Source: Pseudopedobacter saltans DSM 12145 (GTDB taxonomy: Bacteria > Bacteroidota > Bacteroidia > Sphingobacteriales > Sphingobacteriaceae). From it: 64,000 bases of DNA. The DNA is taken from assembly GCF_000190735.1 (NCBI RefSeq), contig NC_015177.1, positions 2,480,001 through 2,544,000 on the forward strand, in the 5' to 3' direction. Below, in pieces: positions 36,077 to 46,593 of the stretch. The translations under genes and the position numbers were made by a program. The notes beneath the pieces were generated by a model. That model saw only the letters and a list, made by a program, of their open reading frames with translations. It searched no databases and was not told the origin of the DNA. The first letter of the stretch is position 1; each line of letters begins with the position of its first letter.

Positions 36077-37714
36077 CTAGATTTTTGAACTTTGAAAACC
36101 TAATTTTATCAATCCATTTTTTGCTTCTTCACTACTCATAAACAGATCCCAAATTAATCCTGTCCTGTAATTTTCAATCATAACAATAATAGGCCCCTGA
36201 TCTATCGCCAGGAAAGATGAAGCAAACCATTTTTCCTGTATTGAGAAAGAATCGGTAAAACCATACTCTTTAAATATTTTATCTCCAAGTTTATAATAGA
36301 AAAAACGCAAAGCTTTCATAGCTTCCCCGGGCACATAAGGTAAAGAAGCAATTGCAGCTGTTGGAGCTATAAAACCTCTATCGTTCGTCGGCGAACTCGC
36401 AGTATATCCGTTTTTTATATCACTGGCAGTTAATCCCCAGCACTCTTCACTGTAACCATCAAACTTATTGGGATTTTCCTTGCAATGGTTATAGTTGGTT
36501 AAGGCATGCGCCCGCGTTTGCTGCTCATAATTCGCATAAGCGTCAGACAAACCTTTGGGATTAATACCAAGAAACGAATATTGATCTAAAAACATAGGCC
36601 CGCCTTTTTCCGGTCCTAATGGCAACTGAATGCCATAATATGTTTTCCCATTTTTAAAATTTGTTCCCGAAGCCCAGCCGTTATCATATACTGTTTTAGG
36701 AATTCCATGGGTTTTAGAACCCGCTGCCAGAACATAGGTAATCAAACATTCGTTATATCCTCTGATAGGCAAATTCATCTCCCAGTTATAGTTCGGACTC
36801 CAGTGCCAATACAAAACATCAGAACCGTTCTTCCTGAAAAAATCCCAATCAACATTATTATACAATTCAGAAATATCATTTCTCAACTGTGTTTCTTCAG
36901 GGCTGATATCTTTAAAATATTGTTTAGCTACAATTAGCCCCTGCATCAACAAAGATGTTTCTACAAGATCAGCTCCGTCATCTTTATCACTAAACTTAAG
37001 TACTGTTCCTGTAGTTCCATCCAGCCAATGCGAAAACGCTCCATGAAATTTCTGGGCATCGTTCTTCAAAAAAGAAACAATCTTTTTGATTCTTGAAAAT
37101 CCATCTGTCTTCGTCACAAAACCTCTTTCTATTCCAACGATAATAGACATGATACCAAAGCCGCTTCCTCCGTTGGTAACCAAATTTCCTGAAGTATTGC
37201 GTTCTCTAGCCATTCCACTAACTGGATGCCCGAAATCCCAGAAATACTTAAACGTCTGTTTTTGTACCAATGTCAATAACTCTTCGTCAGAAATACGTGG
37301 AAATTTATCCGTATTGTCAATACCTGTGTTAAGTGTTATGGTTAAAGGATTAACTATTCTACCTCCGTTTTTTGTTTTCAATGATCCTGAGACACTTAGG
37401 ATATAAATAGTAAAAGATTTTAAATCAGTCTGCAAATTTAATTGGACAGTTTTTCCCTCGTTAGAGGTATCAAAGCCCATCTGGATCAAATCTCCGTTAT
37501 CACTCTTCAATATGATATTCTTTTCCAGACTTTCGCTTGTTATGGCTTCCGTAAAATTGAGTACTATTATCGGCTTCATCCCAATGGCATAGGATAAAGT
37601 CCCGTTATATTGCCCATCTATTGTAAAAGAAACGGAACTATCTTTTACCTGAGGAGTCTCTTTTTTTGAACAGGAAGTTATAAACAATATTAACAGACAA
37701 AGAAAGTATCTCAT
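36077..37714 (-). CDS. Second GH144-type beta-1,2-glucanase with an N-terminal Ig-like domain
   Basis: A 545-residue lipoprotein (lipobox FITSC) with an extra beta-sandwich domain (about 25-130, Ig-like/Big type) before a Glycoamylase/GH144 catalytic domain (about 140-540). The acidic motif DDGADLVE (Asp245, Asp249, Glu252) and IDQGPIIVMIENYRTGLIW match the paralogue downstream. The extra domain and lipid anchor suggest a surface endo-acting enzyme, with the shorter paralogue perhaps periplasmic; that division is inference. The ATG at 37714 is used because it gives a normal lipoprotein signal. Confidence 0.82.
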   Translation of the reverse strand: MRYFLCLLILFITSCSKKETPQVKDSSVSFTIDGQYNGTLSYAIGMKPIIVLNFTEAITSESLEKNIILKSDNGDLIQMGFDTSNEGKTVQLNLQTDLKSFTIYILSVSGSLKTKNGGRIVNPLTITLNTGIDNTDKFPRISDEELLTLVQKQTFKYFWDFGHPVSGMARERNTSGNLVTNGGSGFGIMSIIVGIERGFVTKTDGFSRIKKIVSFLKNDAQKFHGAFSHWLDGTTGTVLKFSDKDDGADLVETSLLMQGLIVAKQYFKDISPEETQLRNDISELYNNVDWDFFRKNGSDVLYWHWSPNYNWEMNLPIRGYNECLITYVLAAGSKTHGIPKTVYDNGWASGTNFKNGKTYYGIQLPLGPEKGGPMFLDQYSFLGINPKGLSDAYANYEQQTRAHALTNYNHCKENPNKFDGYSEECWGLTASDIKNGYTASSPTNDRGFIAPTAAIASLPYVPGEAMKALRFFYYKLGDKIFKEYGFTDSFSIQEKWFASSFLAIDQGPIIVMIENYRTGLIWDLFMSSEEAKNGLIKLGFQSSKI

Positions 37715-37779
37715 AGTCACCTTTAAAAACAAAGGATTTCGGATGTAGCCATCCGAAATATCCCTTGCATAGCCTAACC

Positions 37780-38652
37780 TTATTTACCCGCTTTACCTAA
37801 ATTGTAAAGTGCTTTTATATGTGCATCGGGCAACACTCTGTCATATATTCTCAACTCATCTATACTACCACTCATAGTTGAAAAAGAGGCATCTGTACTA
37901 ACCGTTTTTCCCGGTATATTATTATAATTTGTTCCTATTATAAACTCATTAGGTTCAAAACTATTAAACAGGTTGTTACCAACACCTCTATTATTATAAG
38001 AGCCGATATCTTCCCCATTAGCCCACATCTTAAACGTTCCTGAATTAGTATCATATGTTAGTAATAGATGAGTCCATACATTTGCCCCGAACGTAGGGTT
38101 TTTGTCTGCATTCAAATTATCCTGGGAACCTCCACCAACAGCGGTAAATCTCGGACCAACTTTCAATAACTGATCTGTTCTATCGGTGTTCAGCCTGAAA
38201 TCAAGGTTTCCAAGAAACATTCCTGGACGGGCAATAGTCATTAACATTGTCTTTTTCGATCCATTGTTTGCTATTTGTACCCATACACTTATCGTGAAAC
38301 TTTTAAGTGCTGCTGTTTTAAAGGCATCAAATTGTTTGGCATAATACAAATAGCCACCGCTAAGCTTTAGAGCCTTTCCTTTTACTCCCTGGATATAAGT
38401 GTCATTAAGCTTTTGTGTAGGTGCTGTATTTGATTTCAATTCATTTTCAGTATCATCAAATGACCAATAAGCTTTTAAATTATTAGGAAAAATTTGGTCT
38501 GCACTATCATAACCATCTACTTTTCCTTCGTAATCTGCCGGATTAACACCAGGGAGATTATTCGGATTGTCACTTTTCTTGCAAGCGCTAACCAAAACAG
38601 TTGCCGCCAAAAAGAAAATCCACTTTATCTGATTTATGTTCAATTTTTTCAT
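37780..38652 (-). CDS. LamG/concanavalin-like lipoprotein, likely surface glycan-binding protein
   Basis: A 290-residue lipoprotein (LVSAC near residue 24). After a linker it has a LamG-like jelly-roll domain: LKAYWSFDDTENELKSN, KALKLSGGYLYY, FTISVWVQ, WTHLLLTYD and GSIDELRIYDRVLPDAHIKALY. No catalytic residues are recognised. Its position directly after susD is the usual place of a SusE/F-like glycan-binding protein. The start at 38652 avoids the MYA extension. Confidence 0.82.
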   Translation of the reverse strand: MKKLNINQIKWIFFLAATVLVSACKKSDNPNNLPGVNPADYEGKVDGYDSADQIFPNNLKAYWSFDDTENELKSNTAPTQKLNDTYIQGVKGKALKLSGGYLYYAKQFDAFKTAALKSFTISVWVQIANNGSKKTMLMTIARPGMFLGNLDFRLNTDRTDQLLKVGPRFTAVGGGSQDNLNADKNPTFGANVWTHLLLTYDTNSGTFKMWANGEDIGSYNNRGVGNNLFNSFEPNEFIIGTNYNNIPGKTVSTDASFSTMSGSIDELRIYDRVLPDAHIKALYNLGKAGK

Positions 38653-38670
38653 CGCATACAAACTTTAAGA

Positions 38671-40224
38671 TTAATTATACAGAGGATTTTGTGTGAGTTT
38701 ATAAGGCTCTTTACTTAAATCTATCTGTGCTTGCGGGATAGGCAATAAGTTATCTCGGGCTGCAACAAAATTAGGTCTGCCTGCCGCTGGTAATACCGAA
38801 CCTGAAATTCCCCATCTTACCAAATCAAAGAAACGATCGTATTCCATTGCCAGTTCAATTCTGCGCTCGTGTCTGATAGCTTCTCTTAACACCCCTTGAT
38901 CCGTTGTTGTAATATCTGGTAAAGTTCCCGCCGGGGCTCCTATTCTTGCTCTTGCTCTTACACTATTAAGTGCTTTTAATGCTTCTGTTGTATTACCAGT
39001 TCCCCCTACCTCATTTGCAGCCTCTGCATACATCAAGACTACATCTGCATAACGCAACAGCCGTATATTCATCCATCTGCCTGCTCTATTATTATACAAT
39101 GCCCTATATGTGGGATTTGTGTACACTTTATGATTATATATTGGATTTTCCCATGTAGTACCTGTATTTTCGCCATACACTGTTTTATAAGTATTATTAG
39201 CATCGCTTCGATAAAGGAACGTCCTTGCCTTTCTCGGATCGTTAGGCTCATAAGCATTTGAAAGATTGTTATTAGGCACATTAAAACCGTATCCCAGGTT
39301 CCAATCACCAGGCCCCCTTACACCCTGCCATTGCGTAATTTCGGCTCCATTCGCAGTAGGAACAGCCGCGGAAGCCGTGGCCTGAACTTCAAAAACAGAC
39401 TCTTTACCATTTTCTCCACTTTCGCCAAATATGCTGGAATATGACATAGATAAATCATATTGACCCGAAGTCATTACCATATTTGCGGCAGACATAGCTG
39501 CTCCCCATTTTTGTTGCGTTAAATAAACTTTTGCAAGTAATCCATTCGCTACACCTTTCGTTAAACGACCGACAAACTTTCTATCCCAATTCACAGGAAG
39601 ATTGGCAGCCGCGAACTGTAAATCATTCTCTATAAAAGGATACAACTGATCTGGCCCCACCTGAGCTGTATTAGGCTGATCTGCGGAAAGAACCTTATCT
39701 ATTAAAGGTACTCTCCCAAAAAATCTCACCAAATTAAAATAAGCATATCCTCGCAAGCATCTGGCTTCTGCTTGTGCCAATAATTTTTGGTCCTCACTTG
39801 CAGTAATTCCAGTATTATTCGCTATCTGATCTAACGCAATATTACATTTAATAATTATGGCAAAATGTCCCTTCCATAATTCATTTATAGCCCCGTTATT
39901 TGGTGCTACCGGAAAATTATCCATGGTAAGTGCATCAGCGCCACCATCAGTAGGGCTACTTCCTTTGTCTGCATCGTCACTTCTAACACTCGTTGCTAAG
40001 AAAAACCCTCTGCAATGCATATCATAAGAGCGTAAATCATTATATGCCCCAAATAAGTATTCGTCATAGGGTCCAGATCCTCCCGGATAAGGGTAATTAT
40101 CTGATGTATATTCCCCCTGCTTAGTTGTATCCAAAAAGTCTTTACAGCCCAAAATCATGGAAAATACAACCCCGACCATCAACAGGTAAGCTGGATTTTT
40201 CAATATTTTATTATAAGTTTTCAT
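38671..40224 (-). CDS. SusD/RagB family nutrient-binding lipoprotein
   Basis: A 517-residue SusD-type protein with lipobox LGCKDFLD near residue 27 and a TPR-rich core: AEARCLRGYAYFNLVRFFG, and the C-terminal LRYADVVLMYAEAANE and IRHERRIELAMEYDRFFDLVRWG. It caps the SusC barrel and binds oligosaccharide at the cell surface. It starts 11 nt after susC. Confidence 0.95.
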   Translation of the reverse strand: MKTYNKILKNPAYLLMVGVVFSMILGCKDFLDTTKQGEYTSDNYPYPGGSGPYDEYLFGAYNDLRSYDMHCRGFFLATSVRSDDADKGSSPTDGGADALTMDNFPVAPNNGAINELWKGHFAIIIKCNIALDQIANNTGITASEDQKLLAQAEARCLRGYAYFNLVRFFGRVPLIDKVLSADQPNTAQVGPDQLYPFIENDLQFAAANLPVNWDRKFVGRLTKGVANGLLAKVYLTQQKWGAAMSAANMVMTSGQYDLSMSYSSIFGESGENGKESVFEVQATASAAVPTANGAEITQWQGVRGPGDWNLGYGFNVPNNNLSNAYEPNDPRKARTFLYRSDANNTYKTVYGENTGTTWENPIYNHKVYTNPTYRALYNNRAGRWMNIRLLRYADVVLMYAEAANEVGGTGNTTEALKALNSVRARARIGAPAGTLPDITTTDQGVLREAIRHERRIELAMEYDRFFDLVRWGISGSVLPAAGRPNFVAARDNLLPIPQAQIDLSKEPYKLTQNPLYN

Positions 40225-40235
40225 GTGTTTACCAA

Positions 40236-43200
40236 TTAAAATGTCAGATTTAAACCAAATGAATAAATTGAAGGTACTGGATATACACCATTATCTGCAC
40301 CGCCTGCAGTTATACTACTTAACTGTGCTTCAGGACTATAACCACTTACCTTACTCCAGGTCTTAATATTCTGCCCGCTTAAATAAATTCTTAATTTTTG
40401 AATTCCGGCCTTTGTTAACATTTGCGGATTAAAAGTATATCCTAGTTGAACATTGCGTATTCTGAAATAACTTCCGTCTTCGAGAAAGTAGGAACTAAAA
40501 AGCAAATTGTTACTTCTGGAATTAATGATTGGTTCTATATTAGTTGATCCTGGGCCTGTCCATGCATTCAATCGGTTTGCCGGGTAGTTTAATTGTGTAA
40601 AACTAGCTGTTTTCCATTGTGCATAAATCTTATTGCCGGCCACTCCCTGTCCATCTATGCTTGCGTCAAAACCTTTATAGGCAACGGAAACGCTAAAACC
40701 ATAACTATAAGGAGGGAAAGGTGTACCCAGATATGTTCTATCTGCAGGTGTAATCACACCGTCGCCATTTGTATCTTCGAAAGCGATATCTCCCGGTAAT
40801 GAAGTCGGCATAGCCGGCATTCTATCCAAATCAGCTGTAGTCTGGTAAATACCTACCTGTCTGTAACCATAAAAATAACCGATTGATTTCCCAGTTTCTG
40901 TCAGGTTAGCCCCTCCATTTCCGATTAATTGAAAATTAGAAGTATTCCCTATTGAAACCACTTTATTTTTAACGTATGAAAAATTTCCTCCTACGCTGTA
41001 ACTGAAATCTTCGCCCAAATTATCGTTCCACCCCAAAGAAATCTCCACTCCCTTATTAGTTACTTTTCCCAAATTAGTATAATAAGGTATATCATCATTA
41101 CTATTTGGAAGAATAACAGTGGTAAAAAGATCTGTTGTTTGCTTATTGTAATAATTCAATTCGGCACTTAATCTGTTCTCTAAAGCCCGTACATCCATAC
41201 CAATATCTAAGCCCTGAATCACCTCCCAATGCAAATTCGGATCTGGATCGAATCTTCGTTTTATAGCAGGATAGATATAATCACCAAATACTGCACCGGA
41301 GCCAGTGTTTAATAATTGCTGATAAGCGTTATCGGTGAAAGAATTAGAGTTTCCTAATTTTCCCCAGGCCGCTCTTAACTTCAAAAAGTCGATTCCTTTA
41401 ATGTTGTCTTTGAAAAAATCCTCTTCACTAGCTACCCAACCTAAACCAACACTGCCAAAAGTTCCCCATCTGTTTTCTGGTGCAAATTTGGAACTTCCAT
41501 CTCTCCGAATAGTAGCGTTTAATAAATATTTATTCCTATAAGCATAGCTTAAACGTCCAAAAACACCGACGTTAGACTCTAGCCTTCCCGTTCCGCCTAC
41601 CGAGGTAATATTGTCTTTACTGATAATATCAAGATACCATAAATTAGGATCGTTTGGTACCACCAACGTAGAATCCGTCCTGGATCCGTTTAAATTTGTA
41701 TTCGAAATATTAACCGTCGTAAAGCCCACCATCGCATTAATCCGATGATCCTCTTTCAAAACCTTATCAAAATTCAACGTGTGATCTTGTTGAAACATTC
41801 TTCTTTCGAATGCTTCCTGAAAAACTGTGGTTCTGCTAGATTTGTCAAAAAAAGTAGTTGTAGGACTTGTTCCTTCACCAAGATATACTACTGTATAGGG
41901 AAGAGGAGTATATGACCGTAAATTATTAAACCTTAAATCGGTATATACTGTAGATTTCCATGTAAAATCTTTAAGGAATTTAATTTCACCAAATAAACTT
42001 CCGGTAGCACGGTATCCCCTATCTACCGAAGTATTTCTTAACCTTTCGGCTGCATAAACTGGATTAGCTACCTGTATTCGCTGAAAAGAAGGCATGGCGT
42101 TAAATAATCCATCTTCACTTCTAATTGGGACAATTGGCACAGCCCAAACAGCGGAGTTAAGATTTACTCTCATAGGCTCATTCCTGAAATGATATCCTGT
42201 TATATCACCACCAACTCTTATGGCATCATTAACTTTAGTTTCCTGACTTAAACGAGCTATAAACTTTTTAAAGTTACTGTATTTAACTACACCGTCCTGA
42301 TCACTATAACCAACGTTTACCAAAGTGGTACTTTTCTCTCCTGTATTTGAAATGCTTAGGGAGTTTGTATTGATATAAGCATTCCTAAGAATTTCCTTTT
42401 GCCAATCAGTATTGGCGGTATAATTTTTAAAATCGAAAGGGGTTGATCCCAAATTAGCTAATGTTGCAGAATATAGTTTCTTAAATCCTTCTGCATCAGT
42501 AACGTCAATTTGCTTTTGGACATGTTGTACACCCACGGTACTGCTAAGGTTCACTACACTTTTTCCCCTCGCTGCCCTTTTCGTTGTTATTGCTATCACA
42601 CCATTTGCACCTCGTAAACCATAAATTGCTGTGGAAGAAGCATCTTTCAACAAATCAATGGTTTCTATGTCTGCCGGATTTAAATAATCTATATTGTCCT
42701 GTAATACCCCATCAACAACATATAAAGGATCCGAGTTATTCGTACTTGCAATCCCCCTTATTCTAACAGTTCCCGTAGCGCCAGGTGTGCCTGAATTAGA
42801 AATGGTCAATCCCGGTACCTTACCTTGCAATGCATTTATCGGGTTTGTTACCGTCATCTTTTCAATTTCTTCACCCTTTACACTTGCTACTGTACCTGTT
42901 ACATCTCGCTTTCTTTGCGTTCCGTAACCAACAACAACTACTTGTTCCAACTCCTGAAGGCCGGAAGAAAGCGTCACATTAATATTGGCTTGGTTGTTAA
43001 CCGCTACTTCTTTGGTTGCATAACCGATGTAGCTAAAAACTAGCGTTCCATTTGCCGGAACGTCTATCGTGAAATTACCATCCACATTGGTCTGAGTAGC
43101 TGTAGTGCTACCTTTCACGCTCACTGCAACTCCTATTAGTGGTCCCTGGTCAGAAGCGTCTGTCACTGTGCCGCTTACTTTTATGTTTTGACCAAAAACA

Positions 43201-43247
43201 TAACTAACGGAAATCAGATAGAAAAACAGTAATAATTTCCCTTTCAT
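40236..43247 (-). CDS. SusC/RagA family TonB-linked outer-membrane transporter
   Basis: A 1003-residue TonB-dependent transporter. Signal peptide (to about 19), carboxypeptidase-regulatory-like domain (about 22-105, KVSGTVTDASDQGPLIGVAV), a TonB-box region (EQVVVVGYGTQRKRDVTGTV), plug (about 120-230, NPINALQGKVPGL and DPLYVVDGVL) and a C-terminal 22-strand barrel ending in SFGLNLTF. It imports the oligosaccharides cut by the surface enzymes. First structural gene of the locus, 273 nt after the regulator's stop; that gap includes the regulator's terminator, so susC probably has its own promoter. Confidence 0.95.
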   Translation of the reverse strand: MKGKLLLFFYLISVSYVFGQNIKVSGTVTDASDQGPLIGVAVSVKGSTTATQTNVDGNFTIDVPANGTLVFSYIGYATKEVAVNNQANINVTLSSGLQELEQVVVVGYGTQRKRDVTGTVASVKGEEIEKMTVTNPINALQGKVPGLTISNSGTPGATGTVRIRGIASTNNSDPLYVVDGVLQDNIDYLNPADIETIDLLKDASSTAIYGLRGANGVIAITTKRAARGKSVVNLSSTVGVQHVQKQIDVTDAEGFKKLYSATLANLGSTPFDFKNYTANTDWQKEILRNAYINTNSLSISNTGEKSTTLVNVGYSDQDGVVKYSNFKKFIARLSQETKVNDAIRVGGDITGYHFRNEPMRVNLNSAVWAVPIVPIRSEDGLFNAMPSFQRIQVANPVYAAERLRNTSVDRGYRATGSLFGEIKFLKDFTWKSTVYTDLRFNNLRSYTPLPYTVVYLGEGTSPTTTFFDKSSRTTVFQEAFERRMFQQDHTLNFDKVLKEDHRINAMVGFTTVNISNTNLNGSRTDSTLVVPNDPNLWYLDIISKDNITSVGGTGRLESNVGVFGRLSYAYRNKYLLNATIRRDGSSKFAPENRWGTFGSVGLGWVASEEDFFKDNIKGIDFLKLRAAWGKLGNSNSFTDNAYQQLLNTGSGAVFGDYIYPAIKRRFDPDPNLHWEVIQGLDIGMDVRALENRLSAELNYYNKQTTDLFTTVILPNSNDDIPYYTNLGKVTNKGVEISLGWNDNLGEDFSYSVGGNFSYVKNKVVSIGNTSNFQLIGNGGANLTETGKSIGYFYGYRQVGIYQTTADLDRMPAMPTSLPGDIAFEDTNGDGVITPADRTYLGTPFPPYSYGFSVSVAYKGFDASIDGQGVAGNKIYAQWKTASFTQLNYPANRLNAWTGPGSTNIEPIINSRSNNLLFSSYFLEDGSYFRIRNVQLGYTFNPQMLTKAGIQKLRIYLSGQNIKTWSKVSGYSPEAQLSSITAGGADNGVYPVPSIYSFGLNLTF

Positions 43248-43448
43248 AATAAATCAATTAATTAGTTAGTGTTATGATAACTGGTGTTTTGTCTTATAAA
43301 GTTGAGTAGAATTATTGCTCTTGTAAAAAAAATAAACTCTACAAGACTACATCATAAATCATGCAGCTTTTTAAAGAAAAGAAGAAAACACGTATTTAAA
43401 CACCTGATAAGCAATAATTTCAAGCATTTCAAACTATATCAGGGACAT

Positions 43449-43494
43449 AAAAAAAACCTCTCATCGAGATGCTCATAAATAAGCCGATGAGAGG
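43449..43494 (-). terminator. Terminator after the sensor-regulator gene
   Basis: A 10-bp stem (43457-43466 with 43485-43494) with an 18-nt loop is followed on the minus strand by a run of eight T. It separates the regulator from susC. Confidence 0.8.
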
Positions 43495-43520
43495 TAATGA
43501 TGTAGTAAATGTGTAGTGAA

Positions 43521-46436
43521 TTATAGCTCCATTAAAAACTCAACGAGATTCTTATCATGAGGAACCTGCAATTTTTTACGTAATCTATATCTTCGAATTT
43601 CAACACCTCTTAGGGTAATGTTAAGTAAAGAGGCCATTTCTTTACTACTCATATTCATTCTTAGATAGGCACAAAGTTTTAAATCATTAGGAACTAAATC
43701 AGGGTGATTCACTTTCAGCTTATGGAAAAAATTTTCATGAGTACCGTTAAAGCTTTTTTCAAATAAATCCCAATCCCTTTCATCTGTCATTCCTTCGTCT
43801 ATAACTTTCTGAATTCTCCTTAACTGGTCTTCAGATAATTTCTTACCATTCTCATCTTTCAATTCCTGAATTTCTTCCCGAATTTTTTGTAATAATTCAT
43901 TTTTATAAACAATATTCATCGCCGAATTTGTTGCCTCCCGAGCCTTGCTCATTAATTCAGCTTCCAATTTCTCAGCTTTTAATTTTATCAGCTTTTGCTC
44001 ATTAATGATACTTTCTTCCTTTAATTGTTCTTCCTTTTCCCTCTGCATCCTTTCCTCTATTTTTTGCTGATGTCTGATCAGATTCTTCTTATACCATCGT
44101 GATAAATAAAAAGCAATGAATATCAGAAGTATAATATAAATCAGAAATGCTAATTTTGTTGCGTAAAACGGTGGTTGAATAGTAAATTTAAGTTCTGAAA
44201 CTCCTGAAATTAGCTGTTCATTAAATTTTGCCCGAACCTTAAATACATAATCTCCCGAAGGTAAATTGGTAAAGTCCTTTTGTGCCTGGTTACTCCATTC
44301 TGACCATTGAGAGGAATAACCATCTAAAGCATATTGGTATTTGATATCTCCAAGCTTATAATAAGGAAGAGAATAGTTGATTCTGATATTTTTATCCCGA
44401 TTGTTTATGGTTATGTCTCTACCAAGAAGTCCCAAATTGGATATAATAGAGAAAGCATTACCGGTTGTCTCCATTTGACCAATAATAACCTTTGGTAACT
44501 TTTCTCCTTTTCCTATTTGATCAGCTTTATTAAATACTACAAAACCATCATCAATACTGATCAGATAAAAATCATTATTGATTTTATTGACATTTTCATA
44601 GTCTCTAAACATTCTGTCTTTAAGAACCCTAAACATATTAGAATCTATGTCCAGCTGTCCCGGCTTTCCAAAATCAACAAAAGAGATATTTCCTTTTCTG
44701 ATGAACCAATATTGGTTGCCGTCTGCCTTTATAATCTTATTTGATTTTGAAAAGGATCCCAGTTTACTATTCAGCTGGCTATAATTGTGGAAGTTATCGT
44801 CTATTTCGTCATAAATATAAAATCCCTTATCGGTGGAGAATACGATTCTCCCGTTAAGATTAAATATGTTGATCTTATAATCACTTGGTAAGCCATTATT
44901 TATACCATATTCCCTGAATTCTGTAACTTTTGAATAATCTGCAGACAGCTTCAGTTTAAATACTCCTTTATAAACATGACTAACCCAGAGGTACCCTTTA
45001 TCATCTTGTTGAACATATCTTAATGGTCCCGAAAAACCAGTCAGTCTATGTAACATTTCAAATTTCCCCTGAGGGTTTCTTTTATAAGTAACCAGTCCCG
45101 TATATGTGCCCTGAATAAGAATCTCAGGATTAAGATTGGATCGCGTAATAAACCATCCTCCATTTACAGGTGATATTTTTTCCAATTCGGTACCATTTAC
45201 CAAATAAGTTCCTGTATTGTGACCGCAAATCAGGTTATTATCAAACACGGATAAATCCCACACCTGTCCCTGGCTATTTTTCACCAAATTGAATTCAAAA
45301 CTTTGCTTTTTCTGGTCCTTACCAATCCAGCTACTATAAAACAGACCTTGATTAGTACCCAAATAGATATAGCCATTATGTATAATGCTGGAGTAAATCG
45401 TACCAAACTTCCCGGACTTATCTAAATAAAAATATAATGGTGAATTGATTTCTATCCTGTCTATTCCATTATCCAGCGCACACCAAAGATTCTGCTCCTT
45501 ATCTACTAATAACCCCAAGATTGTGTTATTCTGGAGTCCGTTGGATTTTTCGATTTGCTGAACCACATTTCCTTCCTTATCCAAAATAACCACTCCTTTT
45601 AAAATAGTTCCAAATGCATAATAGTCTTCAAAAACCTTTACTCCATTGTTCAGTTGATAAGTTTTTAAATAATCATCTGCTTTATTTTCCCATTTTTCAA
45701 ACTTACTGCCATCGTATAAAAACAATCCATTTTTTGCTGTACCAATCAGTATCTTTTGATTTTCGAAAGGTAGCATACTTAAGATTCCGGTTTGTCCCAA
45801 AAACTCGCTTCCATTAATAGGAAGTATCTTATTACCCTTTAACTCGTAAAGCCCCCTATTAATTACCTCTACAAAGAATTTACGTCCAACCTTGTGTAGA
45901 AACAAATAAGGCTGACTCTGGGCTTCTTTGTCATCCACAGTTTTGATTTTTCCATTTTCATAGATAAAAATTTTTGAGAATGACTGAAACAATACACGAT
46001 GGCCGTCTATATATATTTTCCAGATTTCATCGGTTAAACTTACGCCTTTTGGTAACAAAGGAGTCAGACTTTTATACCGTAAAATACCCTTAGAGTCGTA
46101 GTGCCAATAGCCAAAATCTTCAAAACCGCCGGTAAATACTTTCCCCTTCCCATCTGCGGCTACCGCTCGAAGAATAATTTTATTATTGGCTTCGAAATGC
46201 TTCCAGATACTTCCATCAAATGTTAATAGGCCTTCATTATTTGCCACATAAATAATGTTGTGCTCATCCTGCGTTATCGCCCAATTCTGATTTGCTGCTT
46301 TGTACTGGGATTTGGTATAATTCTCTATAAAAGGTACTCCTACTTTTTGGATATCAATACCTGCGTAAAGTTTCGGATAAAAAAATAAAAGGACTGCTAA
46401 TAAACTGTAAACTGAAAGGTTCGTGTTAAATCTCAT
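43521..46436 (-). CDS. Membrane sensor-regulator: beta-propeller, Y_Y_Y domain and LuxR-type HTH
   Basis: A 971-residue one-protein sensor. Signal peptide (to about 25), two-component-regulator beta-propeller repeats (about 40-650, for example NNEGLLTFDGSIWKHF), a Y_Y_Y domain (about 690-750, YQYALDGYSSQWSEWS), one membrane helix (about 762-780), a long coiled coil and a C-terminal helix-turn-helix (about 900-965, LKLCAYLRMNMSSKEMASLLNITLRGVEIRRYRLRKKL). No histidine kinase or receiver is present, so it resembles SusR-like regulators that pass a periplasmic signal directly to DNA. It lies upstream of susC on the same strand and is the likely activator of the locus. Confidence 0.88.
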   Translation of the reverse strand: MRFNTNLSVYSLLAVLLFFYPKLYAGIDIQKVGVPFIENYTKSQYKAANQNWAITQDEHNIIYVANNEGLLTFDGSIWKHFEANNKIILRAVAADGKGKVFTGGFEDFGYWHYDSKGILRYKSLTPLLPKGVSLTDEIWKIYIDGHRVLFQSFSKIFIYENGKIKTVDDKEAQSQPYLFLHKVGRKFFVEVINRGLYELKGNKILPINGSEFLGQTGILSMLPFENQKILIGTAKNGLFLYDGSKFEKWENKADDYLKTYQLNNGVKVFEDYYAFGTILKGVVILDKEGNVVQQIEKSNGLQNNTILGLLVDKEQNLWCALDNGIDRIEINSPLYFYLDKSGKFGTIYSSIIHNGYIYLGTNQGLFYSSWIGKDQKKQSFEFNLVKNSQGQVWDLSVFDNNLICGHNTGTYLVNGTELEKISPVNGGWFITRSNLNPEILIQGTYTGLVTYKRNPQGKFEMLHRLTGFSGPLRYVQQDDKGYLWVSHVYKGVFKLKLSADYSKVTEFREYGINNGLPSDYKINIFNLNGRIVFSTDKGFYIYDEIDDNFHNYSQLNSKLGSFSKSNKIIKADGNQYWFIRKGNISFVDFGKPGQLDIDSNMFRVLKDRMFRDYENVNKINNDFYLISIDDGFVVFNKADQIGKGEKLPKVIIGQMETTGNAFSIISNLGLLGRDITINNRDKNIRINYSLPYYKLGDIKYQYALDGYSSQWSEWSNQAQKDFTNLPSGDYVFKVRAKFNEQLISGVSELKFTIQPPFYATKLAFLIYIILLIFIAFYLSRWYKKNLIRHQQKIEERMQREKEEQLKEESIINEQKLIKLKAEKLEAELMSKAREATNSAMNIVYKNELLQKIREEIQELKDENGKKLSEDQLRRIQKVIDEGMTDERDWDLFEKSFNGTHENFFHKLKVNHPDLVPNDLKLCAYLRMNMSSKEMASLLNITLRGVEIRRYRLRKKLQVPHDKNLVEFLMEL

Positions 46437-46538
46437 GGGCCATTGACGCTTATATATGTTAACAGGTTAAGGATATTGGTTCCACTAAATTTCCGCAATA
46501 AACATAAGTTTATCAAATAATAAATTTGCTACAAAAAA

Positions 46539-46575
46539 TAAAAGGTTCTGACCATCATCCAGCCAGAACCTTTTA
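46539..46575 (-). terminator. Terminator after parC
   Basis: A perfect 12-bp stem (46539-46550 with 46564-46575) with a 13-nt loop, followed on the minus strand by TTTTTT. Confidence 0.85.
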
Positions 46576-46593
46576 TTCGCGATTTAAATATTC

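Noticed and set aside
34737-37714. Naming the two Glycoamylase-domain proteins glucoamylase (starch)
   Set aside because: The domain type and acidic motif point to GH144 beta-1,2-glucanases; no starch-specific genes are in the locus.
43284-43478. Plus-strand ORF in the regulator-susC spacer
   Set aside because: It runs through the regulator's terminator hairpin and encodes a Lys/His/Ser-rich peptide typical of AT-rich non-coding sequence.
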